From Flavobacterium sp. N1994 (lineage in GTDB: Bacteria; Bacteroidota; Bacteroidia; Flavobacteriales; Flavobacteriaceae): a DNA stretch of 64,000 bases. Location: NCBI RefSeq assembly GCF_025947145.1, contig NZ_CP109999.1, forward strand, positions 62,001-126,000, written 5' to 3'. The notes below the pieces were generated by a model. It saw nothing but the letters and a program-made list of their open reading frames with translations, was not told the DNA's origin and made no database searches. Each line of letters opens with the position of its first letter. The stretch's first letter is position 1. Below, in pieces: positions 54,907-63,710 of the stretch. The translations under genes and the position numbers were made by a program.

Positions 54907-55512
54907 TTAATTCCTTTTAACAGAGAAAAGTTCTCCTATTTTAGCATAATTGGAACCTGCTAATCTTGCAACAGGCTTGTAGTTTTCAAGATTGATTTTA
55001 TAATTGTCCAATAAAACGGCATCATCAAAATGCATCATTATTATTCGTCCAATTACTATGCAGGCGCCACCTTGTTTGTGGTCTTCCAAAAAATAATGAT
55101 GAACTAATTCACACTCAAAAGAGATGGGACTTTCTTTGACGCGCATTGGTTTTACTTTTTGGGATGGAATTGGAGTTACCGAAGCTAATTCAAATTCATC
55201 AACATCATAAGGAACAGCTTTTGCCGTGATATTCATTTGTTCAACCAATTCTTCAGTAACCATGTTAACTACAAATTGTTTGGTAGCTAAGACATTAGTA
55301 AGGGTGTCTTTGTGGATGTTATTGCTAATTCCTGTTGAAAACATCACATGAGGTGGATCATCTCCAACGGCATTGAAATAGGAAAAAGGAGCTAGGTTGT
55401 TGATTCCCTCTTCATTTACAGTTGAAATCCATCCGATAGGTCTTGGAATGATAGCACCAGTGAGTAGTTTATAGACAGCTGAGTAATCAAGCTCGTTAGG
55501 ATCTAATAGCAT
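54907..55512 (-). CDS. Flavin reductase-like (split-barrel FMN-binding) protein
   Basis: A 201-residue protein of the flavin reductase-like family. PRPIGWISTVNEEGINNLAPFSYFNAVGDDPPHVMFSTG near residue 24 is the typical FMN-binding start, and NMVTEELVEQMN and FECELVHHY are further family segments. It is the first gene of the - strand aromatic operon, 15 bp ahead of the fused hydroxylase. It may reduce flavin for an operon enzyme or be a stand-alone oxidoreductase; the fused hydroxylase has its own FAD and FMN domains and should not need it. The divergent promoter region lies just upstream. Confidence 0.82.
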   Translation of the reverse strand: MLLDPNELDYSAVYKLLTGAIIPRPIGWISTVNEEGINNLAPFSYFNAVGDDPPHVMFSTGISNNIHKDTLTNVLATKQFVVNMVTEELVEQMNITAKAVPYDVDEFELASVTPIPSQKVKPMRVKESPISFECELVHHYFLEDHKQGGACIVIGRIIMMHFDDAVLLDNYKINLENYKPVARLAGSNYAKIGELFSVKRN

Positions 55513-55697
55513 AGTGTTGTTTGTTTACTACAAATTAAAGCTATTTTTTGCTCCTTTTTTAGAGAATTATTAATTTTTAAAGACATAAAATGAAGATAAT
55601 TTACATCATAACTTGAAAATGCTAGTATAAGTAAAGAAGAAACTAATATGATAATTATATAACAACTTATCGGTTCAATTTCATAAATTTACTTGCT
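55513..55697. promoter_or_regulatory. Divergent intergenic region between the aromatic operon and the polyketide cluster
   Basis: This 185-bp AT-rich gap separates two divergent transcription units and must contain both promoters. I find no perfect TAnnTTTG box: the best on the - strand is a TTTAATTTG sequence near 55530, one mismatch off. No copy of the CGTGTNCGNACACG palindrome and no aromatic-responsive regulator site could be recognised. Confidence 0.4.
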
Positions 55698-56810
55698 ATG
55701 AAAAATTTTGATGTGATTATTATAGGTGGCGGTTTGGCTGGGTTAACAGCTGCGCTTGATCTTTTAATTAAAGGGTATTCCGTTATTATTTTTGAAAAAA
55801 ATGACTTCCCTAAACATAAAGTTTGTGGGGAATACATTTCTAATGAAGTATTGCCATATTTAAAATCATTGGATTTAGATATTGAAAAACTACAACCCAA
55901 ACACATTGATAAACTCACTTTTACATTAAGTTCAGGAAAAGCGATTACTACAAAGTTGCCTTTGGGTGGATTTGGGATTAGTCGGTATACTTTGGATCAT
56001 TATTTATATGAAGAAGTAAAAAAACGAGGCGGTAAAGTTCTTCGAGAAAAAGTAATCGATGTATTTTTTAGAGACAACATTTTTACTATTACCACTCAGA
56101 AATCAGTGCATGATTGTAAAATTGTTTTGGGTGCTTTTGGTAAACGTTCTAATCTAGATGTCAAACTAAATCGTAAATTCATTTCAAAACCATCAAATTG
56201 GCTGGGTGTAAAAGCCCATTATGAGGTTGATTTTCCAGATGATTTGGTTGGATTATATCATTTTAAAGGAGGTTATTGTGGTGTTTCTAAAGTTGAAAAT
56301 AATTTAGTTAATATTTGTTATTTGGGTAATTACGATACCTTTAAAAAACACAAAGAACTTCAAGAATACCAAGAAAAAGTGGTTAGCCAAAACCCAAATT
56401 TGAAAGCTATTTTTGATAAAGCAACTATTCAATTTGATAAACCGCTAACGATTAGTCAGATTTCTTTTGAATCGAAAACCGCTATTGAAAATAACATGCT
56501 GATGATTGGTGATACTGCAGGTTTGATTCATCCCTTATGTGGCAATGGAATGGCGATGGCAATACACAGTGCTAAATTAGCTTGTGAGGCTGTAATTCCT
56601 TTTTTAGAAAATAATTTATCAAGGGATGAAATGGAAAAAGGATATGAAAAAAAATGGAATTATAATTTCAGGTCTCGATTGAGAACGGGAAAATGGCTTG
56701 GGGCTTTATTGCAGAAAGAACTATTAGCTTCGTTTGTTATGCAGCTGCTTTTTATTTTTCCGAGTTTGTTACCAATGATTATTAAAAAAACCCACGGAAA
56801 ACCGATATGA
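55698..56810 (+). CDS. FAD-dependent oxidoreductase (geranylgeranyl reductase/UbiH-like)
   Basis: A 370-residue flavoprotein. The FAD-binding start is DVIIIGGGLAGLTAALDLL with FEKNDFPKHKVCGEYIS, and the late motif MIGDTAGLIHPLCGNGMAMAI binds the flavin pyrophosphate. The KVCGEY and PLCGNGM segments are typical of the geranylgeranyl reductase-related family. It is the first gene of the polyketide cluster and overlaps the methyltransferase gene by four bases (ATGA). By analogy with the srsC hydroxylase of the Streptomyces phenolic-lipid operon, it may hydroxylate or oxidise the type III polyketide product. Reduction of an unsaturated chain is an alternative. Confidence 0.8.
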   Translation: MKNFDVIIIGGGLAGLTAALDLLIKGYSVIIFEKNDFPKHKVCGEYISNEVLPYLKSLDLDIEKLQPKHIDKLTFTLSSGKAITTKLPLGGFGISRYTLDHYLYEEVKKRGGKVLREKVIDVFFRDNIFTITTQKSVHDCKIVLGAFGKRSNLDVKLNRKFISKPSNWLGVKAHYEVDFPDDLVGLYHFKGGYCGVSKVENNLVNICYLGNYDTFKKHKELQEYQEKVVSQNPNLKAIFDKATIQFDKPLTISQISFESKTAIENNMLMIGDTAGLIHPLCGNGMAMAIHSAKLACEAVIPFLENNLSRDEMEKGYEKKWNYNFRSRLRTGKWLGALLQKELLASFVMQLLFIFPSLLPMIIKKTHGKPI

Positions 56811-57532
56811 TTTTGATTAATACAAAATACAGGACGAAACAATCCGAAATCATGGATGACTTTTCTATGGAAGGGGAAATGCTTCGTGAGGCTTTAGATA
56901 AAATTGCCAAAATAAATCAACTACTGGGAGGAAACCAACTAACATTGCAAGGTGTAAAACAGCTTATTAAAGGAATTGCTATTTCCAAAGAAATTACCAT
57001 TGTTGATGTGGGTTGTGGTAATGGAGATATGTTGAGAATACTTGCAGATTACGGAAAAGAAAATGATTTAAAATTTAAACTTATTGGAATTGACGCAAAC
57101 AATTTTACTGTAAATCATGCTCGAAAATTATCATCAGAATATGCTAACATCAGTTATCGATGTGAAGATATATTTGGACAATCATTCCAACAGTTTCAGT
57201 ATGACATAGTTTTATGCACTTTGACTTTACATCATTTTAAGGACGACGAAATTGTAACGCTATTAAAAGTATTTCAGCAAAAAGCCAAACTAGGAATTGT
57301 TATTAATGATTTGCAGCGAAGTGCCATTTCTTATCGCTTGTTTCAGGCATTGTGTTTTGTGTTTCGATTGAATGAGATGTCGAGAGAAGATGGATTAGTT
57401 TCAATTTTGAGAGGATTTAAAAAGAAGGAATTGGTAGCATTTTCAAAGCTATTGCAATTTAAAAAATACACCATTCAATGGAAATGGGCTTTCCGTTACC
57501 AATGGATTATCAAAACTAATTTGGACAACTAA
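56807..57532 (+). CDS. Class I SAM-dependent methyltransferase of the polyketide cluster
   Basis: A 241-residue methyltransferase with SAM motif I IVDVGCGNGDMLRILADYG (about 66-84), an acidic end of strand 2 in LIGIDANNFTV and the CTLTLHHFKDDE segment. The start overlaps the stop of the flavoprotein gene in ATGA. It is five bases upstream of the type III polyketide synthase gene. In the srs phenolic-lipid operon, a methyltransferase acts together with synthase and flavoprotein, so O- or C-methylation of a resorcinol or pyrone ring is the likely role (inference). Confidence 0.82.
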   Translation: MILINTKYRTKQSEIMDDFSMEGEMLREALDKIAKINQLLGGNQLTLQGVKQLIKGIAISKEITIVDVGCGNGDMLRILADYGKENDLKFKLIGIDANNFTVNHARKLSSEYANISYRCEDIFGQSFQQFQYDIVLCTLTLHHFKDDEIVTLLKVFQQKAKLGIVINDLQRSAISYRLFQALCFVFRLNEMSREDGLVSILRGFKKKELVAFSKLLQFKKYTIQWKWAFRYQWIIKTNLDN

Positions 57533-57537
57533 AAAAT

Positions 57538-58590
57538 ATGAGCGTAAAAATAATATCAGTAGCTAAAGAGTTGCCAAAATATTGCCGAACTACCGCTGAG
57601 ATTCTTCCTTTTTTGGATACTTGGTTGTTGGGTCAAGAAGAGCGTTTCATCCGTAAAGTGAAGAAAATTTTTGAAGGTGCGATGGTAGATAAACGCTATT
57701 CCATAATGGACCCTGTGGAGGTTTTTACCAAAACTTCTTTTGAAGAACGCAACACTATCTACGTTCGTGAAGTAATCGCTTTAGGAGAAAAAGTGTTAGC
57801 CAAAACATTAAAAAAAGCCAATTGGAACCCCGAAGATTTAGATTATATCATCACAGTAAGTTGTACGGGCATTATGATTCCGTCGCTTGATGCCTATTTG
57901 ATTAATTCCTTGAAACTGCGTCAAGATATTGTTCGTTTGCCAGTGACCGAAATGGGTTGTGCTGCTGGGATTTCGGGGATTATGTATGCTAAAAATTTCT
58001 TGCAAGCCAATCCAGGAAAACGGGCTGCTGTTATTGCGGTTGAAAGTCCAACAGCTACTTTTCAACTCGATGATTATTCGATGGCGAATATTGTGAGTGC
58101 GGCTATTTTTGGAGATGGTGCGGCTTGTGTCTTGCTTTCTTCTCATGAAGAGGATGAAGGGCCGAAAATTTTAGCTGATGAAATGTATCATTTTTATGAT
58201 GCTATTCACATGATGGGATTTCAGTTGACCAATTCTGGTTTACAAATGGTATTAGATATTGAAGTTCCAGATACAATTGCTTCACACTTTCCAGATATTA
58301 TTCATCCTTTTTTGGCCAAAAATAAATTAAAAATAGAGGATATTGATCATCTGATTTTTCATCCAGGCGGAAAAAAAATTGTACAAACGGTGGAAGATTT
58401 GTTTTCTGATTTAGGTAAAAATATCAACGATACGAAAGAAGTGTTACGCTTATACGGAAACATGTCAAGTGCCACGGTTTTGTATGTTTTAGAAAGAGTA
58501 TTGGATAGCCAACCCCAAAAAGGAGAAAAAGGATTGTTACTTAGTTTTGGTCCGGGTTTTTCGGCACAGCGAATTTTAATTGAGTTTTAA
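57538..58590 (+). CDS. Type III polyketide synthase (chalcone/stilbene synthase fold)
   Basis: A 350-residue thiolase-fold enzyme. The catalytic triad is complete: Cys141 in VTEMGCAAGISG, His275 in IFHPGGKK and Asn308 in LYGNMSSATV. The C-terminal LSFGPGFSAQ loop is also typical. It would extend a starter with malonyl-CoA units and cyclise the chain to a pyrone or resorcinol. Downstream genes encode an ACP, ketosynthase, dehydratase and phosphopantetheinyl transferase, which suggests that the starter is an ACP-bound acyl chain made in the operon. Length is in the bacterial range. The product is unknown; an alkylresorcinol or alkylpyrone is my guess. Confidence 0.9.
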   Translation: MSVKIISVAKELPKYCRTTAEILPFLDTWLLGQEERFIRKVKKIFEGAMVDKRYSIMDPVEVFTKTSFEERNTIYVREVIALGEKVLAKTLKKANWNPEDLDYIITVSCTGIMIPSLDAYLINSLKLRQDIVRLPVTEMGCAAGISGIMYAKNFLQANPGKRAAVIAVESPTATFQLDDYSMANIVSAAIFGDGAACVLLSSHEEDEGPKILADEMYHFYDAIHMMGFQLTNSGLQMVLDIEVPDTIASHFPDIIHPFLAKNKLKIEDIDHLIFHPGGKKIVQTVEDLFSDLGKNINDTKEVLRLYGNMSSATVLYVLERVLDSQPQKGEKGLLLSFGPGFSAQRILIEF

Positions 58591-59016
58591 ATGTTTAAAG
58601 ATATTCTCGACAAATTGCCTTATTCAAAACCATTCCTTTTCGTGGATGAGCTTTTGTTTGTAGATGAAAATGGAGTAAAAGGAAGTTATACTTATTCTCC
58701 AAATTCCGATTTTTATAAAGGACATTTTAAAGACAATCCAGTTACACCAGGGGTTATTTTGACCGAAACTATGGCACAGATTGGAGTAGTCTGTTTGGGT
58801 ATTTTTTTATTAGGAAATGAATTTAACAGTAAAAGTAAAATAGCATTGACTTCCTCGGAAATAGAATATTTAAAACCGATATTTCCCAATGAAAAAGTAA
58901 TCGTAATTTCAGAAAAAATATATTTCCGATTTGGAAAATTAAAATGTAAAGTGAAAATGTTGAATTCAAATAATGAAGAAGTTTGTAACGGAACTATAGC
59001 AGGAATGATAGTATGA
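58591..59016 (+). CDS. FabZ-like 3-hydroxyacyl-ACP dehydratase
   Basis: A 141-residue hot-dog dehydratase. FYKGHFKDNPVTPGVILTETMAQIG matches the FabZ GHFPxxPxxPGVLxxEAMAQ motif, with catalytic His in GHF and Glu in TETMAQ. It directly follows the polyketide synthase stop and overlaps the next gene by four bases (ATGA). It probably dehydrates the 3-hydroxyacyl-ACP intermediate of a dedicated starter chain. It is shorter and more divergent than housekeeping FabZ, consistent with a specialised copy. Confidence 0.85.
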   Translation: MFKDILDKLPYSKPFLFVDELLFVDENGVKGSYTYSPNSDFYKGHFKDNPVTPGVILTETMAQIGVVCLGIFLLGNEFNSKSKIALTSSEIEYLKPIFPNEKVIVISEKIYFRFGKLKCKVKMLNSNNEEVCNGTIAGMIV

Positions 59017-60284
59017 GTAGAAGAGTAGTTATAACAGGTTTAGGTGTGGTTGCTCCAAACGGAGTGGGTCTTGATGCGTTTACTGATGCTATAAAAAATG
59101 GTATTTCAGGAATTAAGCATGATGCCGAATTAGAAAGATTACAGTTTTCTTGTCAAATATCGGGAACACCTGAGATTTCGGAAGAATTGAAACGCAATTA
59201 TTTTACCGAATTAGAATTGCGTAATTTCAATTCCACCGGAATTTTATACGGAGTTATTGCGGGAATCGATGCATGGAAAGATGCAGGATTGTCAATAGAA
59301 GATAACGATAATCCTGATTGGGATTCTGGAACTATTTTTGGAACGGGCACTTCAGGAATTGAAAAATTTCGGGAAAGCATTTATAAAATTGATGATTTTC
59401 AAACTAGAAAATTAGGAAGTACTGCTGTGGCACAAACTATGAATAGTGGGGTGAGTGCATATCTTGGCGGAAAATTAGGTTTAGGAAATCAAGTAACAAC
59501 CAATTCCTCAGCTTGTACAACAGGAACGGAAAGTATTTTGATGGCCTACGAAAGAATCAAATTGGGGCAAGCTAAAAGAATATTGTCGGGAAGTACTAGC
59601 GATAGTGGACCTTATATTTGGGGTGGATTTGATGCGATGAAAGTCTGTACTTTTAAACACAATGATGCTCCAGAAAAGGGTTCTCGACCAATGTCAGCAA
59701 CTGCTTCTGGATTTGTACCAGGAAGTGGAGCAGGAGCCTTAGTATTGGAAGATTTAGAAACAGCTTTGAAACGGGGAGCTCGAATTTATGCTGAAGTTTT
59801 GGGAGGTAACATTAACTCAGGCGGGCAGCGTGGTTCAGGAACAATGACAGCTCCGAATGGAGTTGCAGTTCAAAAATGTATTACAGACGCATTAAAAAAT
59901 GCAGGAGTTGCACCAAATGAACTAGATGTCATCAACGGACACTTAACAGCAACAAGTAAAGATACTTTTGAAATTGCTAATTGGAGCCAAGCATTAAACA
60001 GAAAAGGTAATGAGTTTCCATTAATCAATTCATTGAAATCAATGGTAGGACATTGTTTGTCGGCTGCGGGTAGTATTGAAGCTGTAGCTTCGGTGTTGCA
60101 AGTTTATAATGGATTTGTTTTTCCGAATACTAATTGTGAAGATTTAAATCCCGATATTACAGAGATAATTCATAATTCCTGCATACCACAGCAACTTATT
60201 CAAAAAGAGATTACCATTTTGGCTAAAGCTAGCTTCGGATTTGGTGATGTAAATGGCTGTGTGATTTTAAAAAAATACAAATAA
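59013..60284 (+). CDS. Beta-ketoacyl-ACP synthase (KAS II-like)
   Basis: A 423-residue ketosynthase. Cys168 sits in NSSACTTGTESI, His310 in NGHLTATSKD (the usual motif is NAHGTST, so Gly is replaced by Leu), and Lys342/His347 in SLKSMVGHCLSAAGSIE. These are the Cys-His-His set plus Lys of condensing enzymes. It condenses malonyl-ACP with an acyl chain, here probably to build the starter for the type III synthase. The altered HGT motif and the operon position suggest a specialised enzyme rather than FabF. The stop lies four bases before the ACP start. Confidence 0.87.
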   Translation: MSRRVVITGLGVVAPNGVGLDAFTDAIKNGISGIKHDAELERLQFSCQISGTPEISEELKRNYFTELELRNFNSTGILYGVIAGIDAWKDAGLSIEDNDNPDWDSGTIFGTGTSGIEKFRESIYKIDDFQTRKLGSTAVAQTMNSGVSAYLGGKLGLGNQVTTNSSACTTGTESILMAYERIKLGQAKRILSGSTSDSGPYIWGGFDAMKVCTFKHNDAPEKGSRPMSATASGFVPGSGAGALVLEDLETALKRGARIYAEVLGGNINSGGQRGSGTMTAPNGVAVQKCITDALKNAGVAPNELDVINGHLTATSKDTFEIANWSQALNRKGNEFPLINSLKSMVGHCLSAAGSIEAVASVLQVYNGFVFPNTNCEDLNPDITEIIHNSCIPQQLIQKEITILAKASFGFGDVNGCVILKKYK

Positions 60285-60288
60285 AACT

Positions 60289-60543
60289 ATGGATAGAACA
60301 ACCACAATAGAACAGTTAAAAGCAATCGTAAAACCGTTTGTTAAAAATGAGGAAGCTTTTGAAAACATCAATGAAAGTACTGACTTTATCAATGATTTAA
60401 ATATTAATTCTGCCAATTTGGTAGATATTGTTTTGGATGTCGAGGATGCTTTTAAAATAGATATCGATAACGAGTCGATGGAAAAAATGCTTACGATTAA
60501 AGCAGCATTGGATATCATTGAAACTAAATTGGCTCAAAAGTGA
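60289..60543 (+). CDS. Acyl carrier protein
   Basis: An 84-residue acidic helical protein. The phosphopantetheine serine is predicted at Ser41 in DLNINSANLVDIVLDVEDAF; the usual DSL is NSA here, an atypical but recognisable motif. It lies between the ketosynthase and phosphopantetheinyl transferase genes, and its TGA overlaps the next GTG start. It should carry the growing acyl chain of the cluster. The divergent motif may keep it apart from the housekeeping ACP and tie it to the dedicated transferase. Confidence 0.85.
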   Translation: MDRTTTIEQLKAIVKPFVKNEEAFENINESTDFINDLNINSANLVDIVLDVEDAFKIDIDNESMEKMLTIKAALDIIETKLAQK

Positions 60544-61043
60544 TTGGTAATGACATCATCGATTTAGCACTAGCCAAAAAGGAAAGCAATTGGCAACGAA
60601 AAGGATTTATTGAAAAAATCTTTACCTCAAGCGAACAATTGCTGATTTTCAATGCTGACGAACCTGAAATTATGGTTTGGTATCTATGGAGTCAGAAAGA
60701 AGCAGCTTATAAAATTTATAACAGACAAACTCAGATTAGAGCTTATATTCCTTTGCAATTAGAATGTTTTGACTTGAAAATAATTGATAGCATTCACTAT
60801 GGGAAAGTGCGTTGTTATGATCAAATTTATTTCACTAAGACCCAAATCACTTTAGATTATATTTCTACGGATGCAGTAATAAATCCAACTGATTTTGAAA
60901 GAATTGAATTTTTAGATGCTACCACAAGCATTAAAAAAAGCAATGGTATTCCTAATTATTATTCTTTTCAAAACAATAACCTTATACCAGTTTCCAAAAG
61001 CCATCATGGAAGGTTTGAGCGAATAGTTGCTTTGTATGATTAA
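60540..61043 (+). CDS. 4'-phosphopantetheinyl transferase superfamily protein
   Basis: A 167-residue AcpS/Sfp-like enzyme with GTG as start codon, overlapping the ACP stop (GTGA). The magnesium-binding GNDIIDLALAK near the N-terminus and WSQKEAAYKIYN (about 52-63) are the family motifs, and PVSKSHHGRFERIVAL at the end is the expected C-terminal segment. It attaches the 4'-phosphopantetheine arm to the ACP encoded just upstream. It is the last gene of the cluster. Confidence 0.87.
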   Translation: MIGNDIIDLALAKKESNWQRKGFIEKIFTSSEQLLIFNADEPEIMVWYLWSQKEAAYKIYNRQTQIRAYIPLQLECFDLKIIDSIHYGKVRCYDQIYFTKTQITLDYISTDAVINPTDFERIEFLDATTSIKKSNGIPNYYSFQNNNLIPVSKSHHGRFERIVALYD

Positions 61044-61113
61044 TAATCCTATATGAAATCCTTTTTAAATTGTAATAAAATAGTAATTTTATAAAAAAAT
61101 TGACTAAACAGTT

Positions 61114-63021
61114 ATGAGCTACTACAAAATACTCAACCTAGAACATTACTTCAAAATGTATAAGAAGTCTATTCGTGAGCCCAGAAAGTTTTGGGACAGA
61201 ATAGCAGATGAGAACTTTACTTGGTATCAAAAATGGGACAAAGTTTTTGAATTTAATTTTCAGGAAGCACAATTCAAATGGTTTGTTGATGCCAAAGTGA
61301 ACATCACTAAAAATTGCATTGACAGACATTTAGCAAGAAGAGGCGATAAAACGGCTATCATCTTTGAACCTAATAATCCAGGTGAAGAAGCACTTCATAT
61401 TACTTACAACGAACTTTATGATAAAGTTGCCCGAATGGCCAATGTACTTCGAGAACAAGGAGTTCAAAAAGGAGATAGGGTTTGTATTTATTTACCAATG
61501 ATTCCTGAATTGGCGGTTGCAACTTTAGCTTGTGCCCGAATTGGTGCGGTACATTCAGTAGTTTTTGCTGGGTTTTCGGCTTCGGCTGTTGCGGCTCGTA
61601 TTAATGATTGTGAGTGTAAAATGGTCATCACTTCTGACGGAAGTTATCGCGGTGATAAAACTATTGATTTAAAGGGGATTGTTGATGAAGCTTTGCAAAA
61701 AACACCTTGTGTAGAAAAAGTTTTGGTAGCCAAAAGAACAAACACTTCAGTTACTATGAAAGAAGGCCGTGATTTATGGTTGCAACCTTTATTAGATGCT
61801 GCGATTCCGAACAATGTGGCTGAAATCATGGATGCTGAAGATCCGTTATTTATTTTATATACTTCGGGTTCTACAGGAAAACCAAAAGGAATGGTGCATA
61901 CAACTGCTGGATATATGGTGTATACGGCTTATACTTTTAAAAACGTTTTTGCTTATGAAGAAAGCGATGTATTTTGGTGTACCGCTGATATAGGCTGGAT
62001 AACCGGACATTCCTATATTCTTTACGGACCATTATTAAATGGAGCCACTACTGTAATTTTTGAAGGAGTTCCATCTTATCCAAATTTTAGTCGTTTTTGG
62101 GAAGTAATCGAAAAACATAAAATAACCCAATTCTATACTGCTCCAACCGCTATTCGTGCATTGGCTAAAGAAAGTTTAGATTACGTTCAAAAATATCCAC
62201 TAAGTTCTTTAAAAGTAATCGGTTCCGTTGGAGAACCTATCAACGAAGAAGCTTGGCACTGGTATAACGACCACGTAGGCGGAAAGCGTTGTCCATTAGT
62301 AGATACTTGGTGGCAAACCGAAACAGGAGGAATTATGATTTCACCAGTTCCTTTTGTTACTCCAACAAAACCAACGTATGCATCCTTACCATTACCTGGA
62401 ATTCAACCTGTTTTAATGGACGAATTGCGTAATGAAATTGAAGGTAATCAGGTTACGGGAAGTTTATGTATTAAATTCCCTTGGCCGTCAATAGCTAGGA
62501 CCATTTGGGGAGATCATCAGCGTTACAAAGAAACCTATTTTACAGCCTTTCCAGGTAAATATTTTACGGGAGATGGAGCTTTGCGTGATGAGGTTGGGTA
62601 TTACAGAATTACAGGTAGAGTGGATGATGTTATCATCGTTTCAGGTCATAATCTTGGAACGGCACCTATTGAAGATGCTATCAATGAACACCCAGCAATT
62701 GCGGAAAGTGCAATAGTTGGTTTCCCTCATGATATTAAAGGAAATGCTTTGTATGGCTTTATTATTCTTAAAGAAATTGGAGAAAGTAGAGATAGAGATA
62801 ACCTAGCTAAGGAAATCAATCAATTAATTTCTGATCAAATAGGTCCAATTGCCAAATTAGATAAAATTCAATTTGTATCTAATTTACCTAAAACACGTTC
62901 AGGTAAGATTATGCGTAGAATATTGCGAAAGATTGCTGAAGGAGACTTTAGTAACTTCGGAGACACTTCTACTTTATTAAATCCTGAGATAGTAGATGAA
63001 ATACGAGACGGAAAAGTTTAA
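61114..63021 (+). CDS. acs: Acetyl-CoA synthetase
   Basis: A 635-residue ANL-superfamily enzyme making acetyl-CoA from acetate, ATP and CoA. Near-diagnostic segments are VVFAGFSASAVAARINDC, YTSGSTGKPKGMVHT, WCTADIGWITGHSYI, DTWWQTETGG and the C-terminal lysine motif PKTRSGKIMRRILRKIAEGD. Length and ends fit bacterial Acs. It has a separate 70-bp upstream gap and is followed by a good terminator, so it is probably monocistronic and part of the core genome. The lysine in SGKIMRR is the usual site of acetylation control. Confidence 0.95.
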   Translation: MSYYKILNLEHYFKMYKKSIREPRKFWDRIADENFTWYQKWDKVFEFNFQEAQFKWFVDAKVNITKNCIDRHLARRGDKTAIIFEPNNPGEEALHITYNELYDKVARMANVLREQGVQKGDRVCIYLPMIPELAVATLACARIGAVHSVVFAGFSASAVAARINDCECKMVITSDGSYRGDKTIDLKGIVDEALQKTPCVEKVLVAKRTNTSVTMKEGRDLWLQPLLDAAIPNNVAEIMDAEDPLFILYTSGSTGKPKGMVHTTAGYMVYTAYTFKNVFAYEESDVFWCTADIGWITGHSYILYGPLLNGATTVIFEGVPSYPNFSRFWEVIEKHKITQFYTAPTAIRALAKESLDYVQKYPLSSLKVIGSVGEPINEEAWHWYNDHVGGKRCPLVDTWWQTETGGIMISPVPFVTPTKPTYASLPLPGIQPVLMDELRNEIEGNQVTGSLCIKFPWPSIARTIWGDHQRYKETYFTAFPGKYFTGDGALRDEVGYYRITGRVDDVIIVSGHNLGTAPIEDAINEHPAIAESAIVGFPHDIKGNALYGFIILKEIGESRDRDNLAKEINQLISDQIGPIAKLDKIQFVSNLPKTRSGKIMRRILRKIAEGDFSNFGDTSTLLNPEIVDEIRDGKV

Positions 63022-63048
63022 ACCAAAAGTCAAGTAGTAAGATTAAAT

Positions 63049-63079
63049 AAAAAACCCGAACCATTGGTTCGGGTTTTTT
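63049..63079. terminator. Bidirectional terminator between acs and the DUF4293-like gene
   Basis: An inverted repeat with AACCCGAACC and GGTTCGGGTT arms around a short loop, flanked by A runs on the left and T runs on the right, lies between the two convergent genes. It can end transcripts on both strands. Confidence 0.9.
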
Positions 63080-63107
63080 GCAGCACTAAAAAACTAAGTT
63101 TATAGGT

Positions 63108-63518
63108 TTATCGCAAACGATCCACAGATTTTACGAGATCTTCATCCTTTTTGATGGCTTTGTTGGCCAAAACCAAAAATACGATAGAAAAAATAGGTAA
63201 GAACATCCCAATACCTTTCTCAGAAACAGTAGCTGTTCCTCCAGATAAATTTAGTGTTCGATACACAAATAATCCTAATAAAATTAAATTCAATATCATA
63301 TTCAATCTGCCCATGACAAATTGTTGTTGTCTTTTTTTGTGAGATAATATACTTAGTAAAGTTAATGTTGTACTTAAACCAAATAGGCTAACATAAACAA
63401 TGTCCATCATAAAATAAAAAGACTTACCACTAGCGTCTGTCCAAAGTGGAAATACGAATGGTAAAACCCCAGTAATAATGAAGCAAACAATCAAATAATA
63501 ACTTTGTGGTCTAAACAT
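63108..63518 (-). CDS. DUF4293-like four-helix membrane protein
   Basis: I place the start at the ATG at 63518 (136 residues), since the sequence from MFRPQSYYLIVCFIITG looks like the start of the first membrane helix. The longer frame from 63665 adds 49 residues of polar, less convincing sequence. Four hydrophobic segments are visible, with a basic loop SHKKRQQQFVMGRLN in the middle that fits DUF4293-like proteins of Bacteroidota. These are commonly encoded next to rho, and the divergent neighbour here is rho. The function is unknown. Confidence 0.75.
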   Translation of the reverse strand: MFRPQSYYLIVCFIITGVLPFVFPLWTDASGKSFYFMMDIVYVSLFGLSTTLTLLSILSHKKRQQQFVMGRLNMILNLILLGLFVYRTLNLSGGTATVSEKGIGMFLPIFSIVFLVLANKAIKKDEDLVKSVDRLR

Positions 63519-63710
63519 TTCTTTTTTTGAATAATCAGTTGCAAAAATAAAGTTTCTTTTTAAAAAAATACTATTGTATGATAAAATATTATTTGTATTA
63601 TTGCAGTGTAAATCTGCACGAACTTCATCAATCAGATTTTCCCAATCATTGAAATCTACCTTCATTTTTCTACATCCCCGATAAAATAATTTACGATATA
63701 AATACTATTT

